A stretch of DNA of 38,069 bases, from positions 1-38,069 of the forward strand of contig MUKC01000028.1 in NCBI GenBank assembly GCA_002049795.1, read 5' to 3'. Made by a program: the position numbers and the translations under genes. This stretch comes from Desulfobacca sp. 4484_104. GTDB lineage: Bacteria; Desulfobacterota; Desulfobaccia; Desulfobaccales; Desulfobaccaceae. Below are positions 7,206 to 14,859 of the stretch, one piece after another; position 1 is the first letter of the stretch, and the number at the start of each line of letters is the position of its first letter. The notes below the pieces were generated by a model, which was not told the DNA's origin, searched no databases, and saw only the letters and a program-made list of their open reading frames with translations.

Positions 7206-8961
7206 GGAAAAGAAAGTGAATAAAGGAGCCCTCTTCCCCGGCCTGTTTGACACGCTGGTGGTCGCTATCCAGATCGTGTTTCAGGTTCTTGAGGCGGGCC
7301 AGCATTTTCCAGAGCTTGCGCTGATAAGGTTGATCGGGAGCCGCTTCCAGGGTATCCAAACTTTTAATATATGGATTTGTATACAACTGGTCAATAATAC
7401 TGGAAAATTTATCGTAAAGGGCATCATAATAATGCGGAATTTCGTCTAAGTTTTCCTCTAGATATTCCAGGACCAGGGCCAATAAATTTACTAAGGTCAA
7501 GCGACGGTTATAAGGCGGACGACGTAGGATTATCTTCTCCAGTTGCTGGACCTGGTGGGCCTGCTTCAGATAGGAGACCTTGCCCAGTACTTCCCGATGT
7601 AATTCCTGGTATTTTTTAAAATAGAGACGGTAATCCGGGTTAAGCAGGTAACCATTCAGCACCTTGCGGATATCCTCAAAGAATTCCTTGCTATAGCCGG
7701 TAATCCGGCGTTGATTCTTGCTGAGCCAGGCATACAGGAATTTCAAGCGCTCATCATGAGTTTTAGTGGAATTAATCTGGCCCCAGCCCTTATAAGAAAT
7801 ACTACCCTTGAATTCCCCCCGGATGATGTCGTTTAAGGTGATCAGGAAACTGCGTGAATCTTTGAGGATATTATAACTATCCTGCTTTTCGCCAGTGATC
7901 GGGTGGATAACTTCCTGCTTAACTACGGACAGAGCTCGATCTTCCTGGACATTATTCTTATTGTATTTGTGTTGCATATAAGTAACTTTGAGAATTACTA
8001 CTCGGCGATCCTCATCCACGTAAAATCCCCGGCTCTTAAGTTGATTGTGTTCCTCCTCCATGCCGCGCGGCACTGGGACTAGAGCCACTTTTTCCACCAG
8101 TGGGAAGCTCTTCTGCTCAAAGCCACACAGACTGGTAATGACGCGATCCGAGCATCCTAAAACTTTGATAAGGTATTGCTCCTTGAGCCGGCTTAACTTC
8201 CGGGCAAATAGGGCACTCGAGGTGCGGCGTTCCGAAGCGATCGGGAAGCCATAGAGTTCCATCAGAAAATGATAGACAAAATAGCGATTGGCTTCATAGC
8301 GAGTATTCTCTTTGGACCTGAATTTTCCGATGCGCTTGCCAAAGGTCTTAAGCTCATAATCCAGTTCGGAGGGAAAAGAGGCATAACTACCCAGCAACCG
8401 GAATTCGCCGACATCATCCTGGGCAATTACATGGGCCCGGTCCATGTGGAATAAATATCCCAGCATTTCTTCATAGTTGGCCAACTCACTAAGATCACGG
8501 TAGAGAAAACGTTGCTTAAACCGGGAGCGCAACTCCAGGGTCAGGTGGGGATAGATTTTTTCAAGGTTCTCCCGGGCCAGGCGTTCTCTAGTGAGGGCTA
8601 ACTTGCGGCTGGATTTGGCTTCTGCCTTGGCGGCTACTACTTCGGCAATACTATGGAGCAGATCGAATTGGAAACATTCATTCTGGTAATCTAACGTCCG
8701 ATTAAAAGCTACCATGCTAAAGCTGGGCAAAAACTTATATTCGGCAAAGTTGATTTCAAACGAGGGTAACAACTCGCGGCCGTCGATTAGGGGATAGTCA
8801 GCCGTATATGGTTCTAACAGGCCCTTTTTAATATGCACAAATTCCAGATAGTCCTTGAGTAAATGGCGGTCACGGATGGCTGCTTCGCCCAGCCGGATGG
8901 CCTTCAAGGTAAGACCTTCCCCTAACCGGACCTCGGAAAAAAAATGCGTCTTGCCGGCCAT
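7174..8961 (-). CDS. Uncharacterised ~595-residue protein
   Basis: I do not recognise this protein. From the ATG at 8961 it has 595 residues; the frame is open to an ATG at 9018, but 8961 starts one base after the yjbQ stop and has a GGTGG-type ribosome-binding site. The protein is soluble-looking, charged (many Lys/Arg/Glu) and largely helical, with no signal peptide, membrane segment or cysteine cluster. Central segments rich in aromatic residues (YFVYHFLMELYGFP; SYKGWGQINS) and long C-terminal helices suggest a multidomain scaffold or nucleic-acid-related protein, but that is speculation. It sits between yjbQ and an alpha/beta hydrolase in a tight operon headed by pyrR. Confidence 0.75.
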   Translation of the reverse strand: MAGKTHFFSEVRLGEGLTLKAIRLGEAAIRDRHLLKDYLEFVHIKKGLLEPYTADYPLIDGRELLPSFEINFAEYKFLPSFSMVAFNRTLDYQNECFQFDLLHSIAEVVAAKAEAKSSRKLALTRERLARENLEKIYPHLTLELRSRFKQRFLYRDLSELANYEEMLGYLFHMDRAHVIAQDDVGEFRLLGSYASFPSELDYELKTFGKRIGKFRSKENTRYEANRYFVYHFLMELYGFPIASERRTSSALFARKLSRLKEQYLIKVLGCSDRVITSLCGFEQKSFPLVEKVALVPVPRGMEEEHNQLKSRGFYVDEDRRVVILKVTYMQHKYNKNNVQEDRALSVVKQEVIHPITGEKQDSYNILKDSRSFLITLNDIIRGEFKGSISYKGWGQINSTKTHDERLKFLYAWLSKNQRRITGYSKEFFEDIRKVLNGYLLNPDYRLYFKKYQELHREVLGKVSYLKQAHQVQQLEKIILRRPPYNRRLTLVNLLALVLEYLEENLDEIPHYYDALYDKFSSIIDQLYTNPYIKSLDTLEAAPDQPYQRKLWKMLARLKNLKHDLDSDHQRVKQAGEEGSFIHFLFHEAFSAHHSS

Positions 8962-8962
8962 G

Positions 8963-9361
8963 CTACCCGGCCACCAACTTAACTTTACACTGGCGGCGGC
9001 GCGGCCCATCAAATTCACAGAAAAATATGCCTTGCCAGGTTCCCAGCACCAGCCGGCCCGCGTCGATAAAGACGGTCTCCAGCGCGCCGACTAAACTGGA
9101 CTTAATGTGGGCCGGAGAGTTGCCTTCCAGATGGCGATAGGGTTCTTGGGGACTGATCAGTTTATTGAGGACCATCAAAATGTCCGACTTAACACTGGGG
9201 TCGGCATTTTCATTGATGGTCACCGCGGCAGTGGTGTGTGGGACGAAGATGTAAGCAAGGCCGTCCGTTAGGCCACTCTGCTGGACCACCTCCTGGACCC
9301 GGGGGGTGATATCGATCAATTCAGTCTGAGCCGAAGTCTCCACCGTTAAGGTATAAAGCAT
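8963..9361 (-). CDS. yjbQ: YjbQ/UPF0047 family protein
   Basis: A 132-residue member of the YjbQ (UPF0047) family, usually ~135-140 residues, a trimeric fold with weak thiamine-phosphate synthase activity reported for some members. Hallmarks are VPHTTAAVTINEN near residue 45, the NADPSV segment, the H-x-EGNSPAHIK motif and a C-terminal LGTWQGIFFCEFDGPR with the conserved GxWQ...D. The ATG at 9361 is preferred over an upstream one at 9424 because family N-termini begin close to the first strand (LYTLTVET) and a GGGG lies just upstream. It is packed between two genes of unknown function. Confidence 0.88.
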   Translation of the reverse strand: MLYTLTVETSAQTELIDITPRVQEVVQQSGLTDGLAYIFVPHTTAAVTINENADPSVKSDILMVLNKLISPQEPYRHLEGNSPAHIKSSLVGALETVFIDAGRLVLGTWQGIFFCEFDGPRRRQCKVKLVAG

Positions 9362-9404
9362 GGTAACCCCATTTTTGGCTCTAAGTCCAATACTTAGATA
9401 TTGT

Positions 9405-10322
9405 TTAATATTTTGACCTACCAACTAAATCTATCAACCCTATTACTTCGTCGTGATCAGAATCTTCCGGAGCCGCCATCCACCTCTGGAAGGCGTCATC
9501 CAGGATCAGTTCCTGGGATTTTAGCAAATATGCTTCTATCTCCGAGTCTTCTAGTTTAGGCAACAGGTCCTCCAACTCGGGGGCGGTTGATAGATCAATC
9601 CGAGCTAACAGCTGCTCCCGCACCCGGCGGTAGATGGCCGGGCCTTCCAGGTTCTGATCAGTGGTGTGGGAATAAGCCTCCTCGATCAATTTCAAAGCAT
9701 AGGCAGGGGGTACCGAGACCAGTTGACCTACCTCCTGCTGGCTATATTCGGCCAGCAATTCCCTGCGTCGTCTTTTGCTGAGGGATAAACTAAATAAGTC
9801 TTTAAGACCTTGTTGGTCGTTGATTAAAGCGTGTACGACATTGAAGTCTATGCCAGTTTTGGCGAGGTGCAGGACTACCATACGACTTCCGGCACCGTCA
9901 ATGATACTTAGATACCCTTCGGAGGGCTCGGTATCGGGCAAACGGATTGGAGTGGTGTCCTTGGGGGGGTGGAGGGCGGGAACCGGCACCTGGCGACTTT
10001 TCCAGGCGTGGAAGGCCTTTTTCAAGGCTTTATAACGTATCTTTTCAAGCCCGGGGCCGAAATAACCCAACAAGGCTTCCGGCAGGGCCGGGTGGGGGAT
10101 CCTAGCCAGCTGGTCGATCAAGGCTAAATCCCAGGCCAACCGGCCGGGCGGTTGGCTGGCCAGAATTTCCAGAATTGCTTCCGAACCCTGACCACCGGCC
10201 AGGGTTTGCTTAACCCTTTCCAGTAACTCAGTTAGAGCCGCCTGGGAGGCCTCATCCAGGCTAACTACAAATGGTTCTTTGCTTTTTTTGTCAGATTTTT
10301 TATCGTTCACGGCAATTCTCAT
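9405..10322 (-). CDS. Uncharacterised 305-residue helical protein
   Basis: No family recognised. The protein starts with a Lys/Asp-rich tail, then a helical region (about 25-115) reminiscent of HEAT-like repeats (e.g. LAWDLALIDQLARIPHPALPE), a Pro-rich linker near 113-130, a mixed alpha/beta central domain with GYLSIIDGAGSRMVVLHL, and an acidic C-terminus with SEIEAYLLKSQELILDDAFQRW. The central domain could be a small-molecule or RNA-binding fold, but nothing decides this. It begins 6 bases after the pyrR stop and is followed by yjbQ, so it is clearly in the operon. Confidence 0.72.
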   Translation of the reverse strand: MRIAVNDKKSDKKSKEPFVVSLDEASQAALTELLERVKQTLAGGQGSEAILEILASQPPGRLAWDLALIDQLARIPHPALPEALLGYFGPGLEKIRYKALKKAFHAWKSRQVPVPALHPPKDTTPIRLPDTEPSEGYLSIIDGAGSRMVVLHLAKTGIDFNVVHALINDQQGLKDLFSLSLSKRRRRELLAEYSQQEVGQLVSVPPAYALKLIEEAYSHTTDQNLEGPAIYRRVREQLLARIDLSTAPELEDLLPKLEDSEIEAYLLKSQELILDDAFQRWMAAPEDSDHDEVIGLIDLVGRSKY

Positions 10323-10328
10323 TAATTC

Positions 10329-10886
10329 TCATTTTTTGGATAGATTGGCAGACTCGATGGCCACTTCATCCTGGGCCTGCATTTCCCGAAAATAGACATT
10401 GACACGCTGCTCTACGGATAATTCTAAAGTTTGGCCGATAAAGTCGGCGCTGATGGGCAATTCCCGGCCGCCCCGGTCCACCAGGACCGCCAGCCGGATG
10501 CGCCGGGGCCGCCCGAAATCGATCAGGGCGTCGAGCGCCGCCCGCACCGTGCGGCCGGTAAATAACACATCATCGACCAGGACCACATCCTGGTCGTCGA
10601 TCGAAAAAGGCAGTTCGGTCCGCCCTACCTGGGGTTTATGGCTGATCCGGGTCCAGTCGTCCCGGTACAAGGTAATGTCCAGAATGCCCACCGGGATTTT
10701 GACCGCTTGCTGCTGGTTGATCTTTTCTCCGAGGCGCTGGGCCAGAAAAGCTCCGCCGGTGCGAATACCCACCAGCACCAATTTGCTCAGGTCGGGATGA
10801 GTTGACAGGATATCCGCGGTCAAGCGCTCCACGGTCTGATCAAATTCAACCGCATTCATGGTCACTGATCGCTGTAGACAATTCAT
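10329..10886 (-). CDS. pyrR: PyrR-type bifunctional regulator/uracil phosphoribosyltransferase
   Basis: A 185-residue type I phosphoribosyltransferase of the PyrR family. The PRPP-binding loop reads VVLVDDVLFTGRTVRAALDAL, the family's VLVDDVLxTGRT; LVGIRTGGAFLA is the N-terminal phosphate loop and LAVLVDRGGRELPI the C-terminal signature. In other bacteria PyrR binds pyrimidine mRNA leaders in response to UMP and can convert uracil plus PRPP to UMP. The ATG at 10886 gives a family-typical N-terminus and follows GGAAGG; an ATG at 10859 is an alternative. Its start overlaps the stop of a 14-codon leader ORF. No pyr biosynthetic genes are adjacent, so its RNA targets are probably elsewhere. Confidence 0.9.
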   Translation of the reverse strand: MNCLQRSVTMNAVEFDQTVERLTADILSTHPDLSKLVLVGIRTGGAFLAQRLGEKINQQQAVKIPVGILDITLYRDDWTRISHKPQVGRTELPFSIDDQDVVLVDDVLFTGRTVRAALDALIDFGRPRRIRLAVLVDRGGRELPISADFIGQTLELSVEQRVNVYFREMQAQDEVAIESANLSKK

Positions 10887-10927
10887 GGAGTTACCGTTTG
10901 CCTTCCCTCCTGGCCCGAGGCAATCAT
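10883..10927 (-). CDS. Putative 14-codon leader ORF upstream of pyrR
   Basis: The minus strand reads AAGGAGGAGC then ATG at 10927, encoding MIASGQEGRQTVTP and stopping with a TGA that overlaps the pyrR start as ATGA. The ribosome-binding sequence is strong but close (4 nt from AAGGAG, 2 nt from GGAGGA), and it can pair with an upstream TCCTCC. The arrangement fits a leader peptide that couples pyrR translation to its own. It is too short for composition tests, so its reality rests on position and overlap. Confidence 0.4.
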   Translation of the reverse strand: MIASGQEGRQTVTP

Positions 10928-10929
10928 GC

Positions 10930-10954
10930 TCCTCCTTCGGTCCCTTCCGGAGGA
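10930..10954 (-). promoter_or_regulatory. Hairpin masking the leader-ORF ribosome-binding site
   Basis: On the minus strand TCCTCC (10954-10949) can pair with GGAGGA (10935-10930), the Shine-Dalgarno of the leader ORF, across a 13-nt loop that may add a GG/CC pair. When folded it would hide the ribosome-binding site. The position suggests translational control of the pyrR operon. I see no close match to the known Bacillus PyrR-binding loop. Confidence 0.35.
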
Positions 10955-11236
10955 TAACCAGGTTTACCTCGTAATTGGGCTGGTATTTTGGGGCGCGAGA
11001 AGCTTAATATTTAAAAATATTAAATAAGATAACATTTTTCCAGGCATTAAGCAATATTCATGTTACAAATCGACAGCAGCTAAGCCCTGGCGCACACCGC
11101 GCCCTGGTGTGGGAGCAGATCAGCTTGGCTTTAAAGGTAATAAGGTGGGTTAGTTGTTAAGTGCCCTGGCTGCTCAAGTTGGTCTGGGGCGACGCTCGGC
11201 CTCGGACCAATAACGCCTTCCGCCAAGCAATAGACC
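10955..11236. other. Intergenic region between slp and the pyrR operon
   Basis: It holds an AT-rich perfect palindrome (TTAATATT-TAAA-AATATTAA, 11004-11023) in the likely promoter/leader zone of pyrR, and a hairpin CACACC/GGTGTG (11093-11098 with 11106-11111) nearer the end of slp. Neither has a clear T-run. No gene is supported here. Confidence 0.45.
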
Positions 11237-11812
11237 TTAAGGCCACATCCAGGGACGACCCCAGTAATAAGGCCCCCAATAGTAATATGGATAAGGCGGC
11301 CCCCAATAATAGGGATAGCCTTCCAGGGGCATGGGTTTGGGCCAGAGATGGAGGTTCACCGCGTCAATCACCGGGTAATGATAATCGCCCCCGCCTAATT
11401 TGCGCACCGCCAACCCCCGAACCTCGCCGATCACAGTGATTTTCCGGCCCTCTTTGTAGATGGCCGGATCTAAAAACCCGAAATAATTAACCAGAAATCT
11501 TCCCAGGGAAGCGTCCCCATTTTCGGGGCGATGCTGACGATCCAGGTTTTTTTGGATAATTTCCAGTTCGGTATGATGTTCTTGCGGCGTGTTTTTTTCA
11601 ATAACCCCGCCCCAGAGGATGGTCTGACCCCGATAAGCCTCGGGGTCGGCGGCGACGAGGTCGTAGGACAGTCCTCGATTTACCTGCTGCAGTACTGCGG
11701 GCGAAAAAACCGGGGCACAACCGAGGGCCAGCCCCAATAATAACCCCAGGCCAATGATGATCAGCCCACCCCGGCCATAGGACCATGACCGTTCTCCTGA
11801 CCATAACCTCAT
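11237..11812 (-). CDS. slp: Slp family outer-membrane lipoprotein
   Basis: From the ATG at 11812, preceded by an excellent GGAGGAG, this is a 191-residue lipoprotein. A basic N-terminus is followed by a hydrophobic helix and the lipobox LALGC, so the mature protein starts at Cys and is lipid-anchored. The following domain (QTILWGGVIEK, FLVNYFGFLDPAIYKEGRKITVIGEVRG) matches the Slp/YeaY family of outer-membrane lipoproteins of Gram-negative bacteria, induced in starvation in E. coli. The C-terminus is an unusual Tyr/Trp/Pro-rich tail (YPYYWGPPYPYYYWGPYYW) likely exposed. The frame is open to an upstream ATG at 11869, but the ribosome-binding site favours 11812. It is divergent from bioB. Confidence 0.87.
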   Translation of the reverse strand: MRLWSGERSWSYGRGGLIIIGLGLLLGLALGCAPVFSPAVLQQVNRGLSYDLVAADPEAYRGQTILWGGVIEKNTPQEHHTELEIIQKNLDRQHRPENGDASLGRFLVNYFGFLDPAIYKEGRKITVIGEVRGLAVRKLGGGDYHYPVIDAVNLHLWPKPMPLEGYPYYWGPPYPYYYWGPYYWGRPWMWP

Positions 11813-11880
11813 AACTCCTCCGGCTCCCACCTGATAATAATGACTTTTCTTAAAAAGGAAAATAACCATTTAATTTAACT

Positions 11881-11909
11881 TTGACAAGTCAGGACAGAAT
11901 TAATATGTT
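11881..11909 (+). promoter_or_regulatory. Promoter of the biotin operon
   Basis: A perfect -35 TTGACA (11881-11886) is followed after 17 nt by TATGTT (11904-11909). The -10 box lies inside the left half of the BirA-type palindrome, so repressor binding would block RNA polymerase. Start of transcription would be near 11916, about 75 nt before bioB. Confidence 0.65.
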
Positions 11910-11936
11910 AACCAGGATAGATTATTTGGTTGACAA
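11905..11936. promoter_or_regulatory. BirA-type biotin operator
   Basis: ATGTTAACC (11905-11913) and GGTTGACAA (11928-11936) form a dyad with a 14-nt spacer. This matches the known BirA operator pattern TTGTxAACC-spacer-GGTTxACAA conserved across bacteria; only a few half-site positions differ. It overlaps the -10 box and start region of the promoter in front of bioB. Repression by biotinyl-AMP-bound BirA is inferred; birA itself is not in the window. Confidence 0.75.
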
Positions 11937-11990
11937 TAAGTTTGGAATCTAGCATCTTTCCTTTCTAAAGCCAAGGTTGGAAGGTATCAT

Positions 11991-12929
11991 ATGCATTTAG
12001 GTGATTGGGAAGACCTGTTTGCGCGGCCATTTAGAGACCTCTGGCCGTTAATGGCGACAGCCAGTGCTCTGCGAGAGCAGCGGGTCGGGTCGGGGATCAG
12101 TCTGTGTGTGATTATCAATGCCAAGTCAGGGCTATGTAGCCAGGACTGTGCATTCTGTGCTCAATCCCGGGTATCGCAAGCAAAGATCAAGCGTTACCCG
12201 CTGCTAGCCCTAGATGAGCTGGTGGCCGCGGCCCAACACGCGGCCGGGCAGGGCGCGGCGCGCTTTTCCATCGTCACCTCGGGCCGGGGGATAGTCAAAG
12301 AGCAGGAACAAGAGACTATTTTACAGGCCATTGCGGCCATTCGGGCCAGCACCAACCTTAAGGTTTGCGTGTCTTTGGGCATTTTAGAGCCTGATTTCTT
12401 GCAGGCCCTGGCTGTGGCCGGGGTCCATCGTTACCATCATAATTTAGAAACCGCAGCCTCCTATTTCCACCAGATCTGTACGGCCCATACCTACGCCGAG
12501 CGGCTCCAGACCATTCAGTCAGCCCAGGCCGCGGGGCTGGCAGTCTGCGTCGGGGGCATTTTCGGGCTCGGGGAAAGCGTGGCCCAGCGCTGGGAAGTGG
12601 CCCAGGCCTTAAAGCAGCTGGCAGTGGACTCGATTCCCTTGAACTTTCTGCATCCCATTGCCGGGACGCCGTTGGGCTCGCGCCCCTTGCTGTCGCCGTT
12701 GGAGGGCTTAAAGATCATCCTGGCCTTTCGCCTGAGCTTTCCGGATAAACGCCTGATCATTTGTGGTGGTCGCACCCCGACGCTGCGCTCTCTGGCCCCG
12801 CTGATGTTTGCCGCGGGCGCCGATGCCTTGATGACCGGGGATTATCTGACCACCCAAGGCCGGTTGCCGGACGAAGATTTGCAGATGCTGGCCGATCAGG
12901 GTCTGCATCCGACCGACGGAGATGATTAG
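11991..12929 (+). CDS. bioB: Biotin synthase
   Basis: A 312-residue radical-SAM enzyme inserting sulfur into dethiobiotin to form biotin. The [4Fe-4S]/SAM motif is C49-x3-C53-x2-C56 (CSQDCAFC), followed by the BioB hallmarks YHHNLETA and, towards the C-terminus, NFLHPIAGTPL and GGRTPTLRS (the Arg that helps bind the [2Fe-2S] cluster). Length is slightly below the usual 315-345. The start is supported by GGAAGG. It heads the operon and is followed by bioD after two bases. Anaerobic growth suits this oxygen-sensitive enzyme. Confidence 0.96.
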   Translation: MHLGDWEDLFARPFRDLWPLMATASALREQRVGSGISLCVIINAKSGLCSQDCAFCAQSRVSQAKIKRYPLLALDELVAAAQHAAGQGAARFSIVTSGRGIVKEQEQETILQAIAAIRASTNLKVCVSLGILEPDFLQALAVAGVHRYHHNLETAASYFHQICTAHTYAERLQTIQSAQAAGLAVCVGGIFGLGESVAQRWEVAQALKQLAVDSIPLNFLHPIAGTPLGSRPLLSPLEGLKIILAFRLSFPDKRLIICGGRTPTLRSLAPLMFAAGADALMTGDYLTTQGRLPDEDLQMLADQGLHPTDGDD

Positions 12930-12931
12930 TC

Positions 12932-13669
12932 ATGGTAGTTCTACCCGAAATCGCCCCGACCCGCGGCGTATTTGTCACCGGCACCGATACCGGGGTGGGC
13001 AAGACGGTTATTGCTGCGGGACTGACCGCGGCGCTCCGGGAGCTCGGTCAGGCCGCGGTCTATTTCAAGCCCATCCAGAGCGGGGCCCGCGCCACTGAGG
13101 ACGGCCTGATTCCCGACGATGCCCTTTTTGCCCAACAGATGGCAAACTTAGAAGAGCCGTTGGCCATGCTGACCCCTATAATTCTTAAGCTGCCCCTGGC
13201 CCCGGCCGTGGCCGCGGCCCAGGCCGGGGTGCGGATCGATCTGAATCGCATCGCCGCGGCCTTTAATGACTTGGCCCGGCGCTATGACTTTCTGGTGGTG
13301 GAAGGGGCGGGCGGCTTGTATGTCCCGTTGATCGATACCGATTTTCTGGTTTTAGATCTGGCCTGCTGGCTGAATCTGCCGCTGGTGGTGGTGGCACGCC
13401 CCGGCCTGGGGACCATTAACCATACCACGCTTAGCGTCAAAGCCGCGTTGTCGGCCGGACTAGAGGTCGCGGGGATCATCATCAACCAGTACCCCGAGCA
13501 CCCCGGTCTGGCCGCACGCACCAATCCCGAGATCATTGCCGCGCTTACGGGGAAGCCGATCCTGGGCCTGGTGCATGTTATCATCGATCTTGATACAACG
13601 AGCGGCAGAAAACCTCTGCTAGCGGCTTTACAAACCATTGTTTGCCGATCTGACTGGCCCCGACCATGA
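12932..13669 (+). CDS. bioD: Dethiobiotin synthetase
   Basis: A 245-residue ATP-dependent carboxylase that closes the ureido ring of 7,8-diaminopelargonate to give dethiobiotin. The P-loop is GTDTGVGKT (residues 17-25), followed by YFKPIQSG (substrate lysine region), VVEGAGGLYVPL and the LVVVARPGLGTINHT segment, all typical of BioD. It begins two bases after bioB and overlaps bioF by 4 nt (ATGA), indicating translational coupling. Confidence 0.95.
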   Translation: MVVLPEIAPTRGVFVTGTDTGVGKTVIAAGLTAALRELGQAAVYFKPIQSGARATEDGLIPDDALFAQQMANLEEPLAMLTPIILKLPLAPAVAAAQAGVRIDLNRIAAAFNDLARRYDFLVVEGAGGLYVPLIDTDFLVLDLACWLNLPLVVVARPGLGTINHTTLSVKAALSAGLEVAGIIINQYPEHPGLAARTNPEIIAALTGKPILGLVHVIIDLDTTSGRKPLLAALQTIVCRSDWPRP

Positions 13670-14859
13670 TTGACCGGCGATCATCCTTAGCACCGCTGAC
13701 CCAAGAACTCCAGGACTTGGAGAGCCAGCACTTGCGGCGGCAGTTGCAAGTCATCGATCAGGTGCTGCCGGGCGGCTGGGTGCAGGTCGGCGACCGCCGG
13801 TTGCTTAACCTTTCTTCTAACGATTACCTGGGTCTGGCCCTGGATGAGCGGCTGATCATGGCGGCCCAACGGGCGGCGGCCCGTTGGGGGACGGGCAGCA
13901 CTGCCTCCCGCCTGATTGTCGGCAATTATGCCCTGCATGCGGAAGTCGAAGCCCAGGTGGCGGCCTTCAAAGGGATGGAGCGGGCTGCTTTGTTTAATAC
14001 CGGCTACATGGCTAATCTGGGGATTATCGCGGCCCTGATGGACCGCGGCGATGTCATCCTCTCCGACCGTCTCAATCACGCCAGTATTATTGACGGTATC
14101 AGGCTTTCCGGGGCTACCTTTTACCGCTATCCGCATCGGGACCTGAACCGCCTGGAGGATTTACTGATTAAAACCGCGGGGGCTAAAAGACGCCTGATCG
14201 TCACCGATACCGTGTTTTCAGTGGATGGCGATCTGGCCCCGTTGCGCCAGCTAGTGGCACTGAAGAATCGTTACGGCGGGTGGTTGATGGTGGATGAGGC
14301 CCATGCGACCGGGACCTGGGGGGCGAACGGCGCGGGATTGGCCGAAGCCCTGGAAGTCGCCGACGCCATCGAGATTCACATGGGCACTTTCTCTAAGGCC
14401 TTGGGCAGTTTTGGGGCCTATGTGGCGGGCGAGGTCCCCTTAATCGAATATTTATACAATCGGGCCCGGTCATTTATCTATTCCACCGCGCTCCCACCGC
14501 CGGTCCTGGGCGCGATTCAGGCGGCGCTCCTGATCGTCGCCCAGGAGCCGGAAAGGCGCCAGCGCTTGCTGGGCCAGGCGGCCTGGTTCCGGGGAAAACT
14601 TGAGGCGGCCGGGTTTGACACCTTAAACAGCGAAACTCAGATTGTCCCGGTGTTAGTCGGAGATAATCAGCGGGCCTTAGAGTTTGCCGAGTCCCTGCGC
14701 CAGGCGGGGATCATGGCGGTGGCCATCCGCCCCCCCACCGTGCCACCGGGCGGGGCCCGACTGCGCTTTTCGCTGGCCGCCAGCCATACACCTGAAGCCC
14801 TGGCAGGAGCAGCCCAGATAATCATCCGGATCGGACAAGAACTGGGGTTAATTCCGTGA
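13666..14859 (+). CDS. bioF: 8-amino-7-oxononanoate synthase
   Basis: A 397-residue PLP enzyme condensing pimeloyl-ACP (or -CoA) with L-alanine. Key features are SNDYLGLA, GTGSTASRLIVGN, the DEAHATGTWG motif, and the PLP lysine K244 in TFSKALGSFGAYVAG. The C-terminus RPPTVPPGGARLRFSLAASHT is characteristic. It overlaps bioD and the following hydrolase gene by 4 nt each. Length is normal for BioF. Confidence 0.95.
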   Translation: MIDRRSSLAPLTQELQDLESQHLRRQLQVIDQVLPGGWVQVGDRRLLNLSSNDYLGLALDERLIMAAQRAAARWGTGSTASRLIVGNYALHAEVEAQVAAFKGMERAALFNTGYMANLGIIAALMDRGDVILSDRLNHASIIDGIRLSGATFYRYPHRDLNRLEDLLIKTAGAKRRLIVTDTVFSVDGDLAPLRQLVALKNRYGGWLMVDEAHATGTWGANGAGLAEALEVADAIEIHMGTFSKALGSFGAYVAGEVPLIEYLYNRARSFIYSTALPPPVLGAIQAALLIVAQEPERRQRLLGQAAWFRGKLEAAGFDTLNSETQIVPVLVGDNQRALEFAESLRQAGIMAVAIRPPTVPPGGARLRFSLAASHTPEALAGAAQIIIRIGQELGLIP

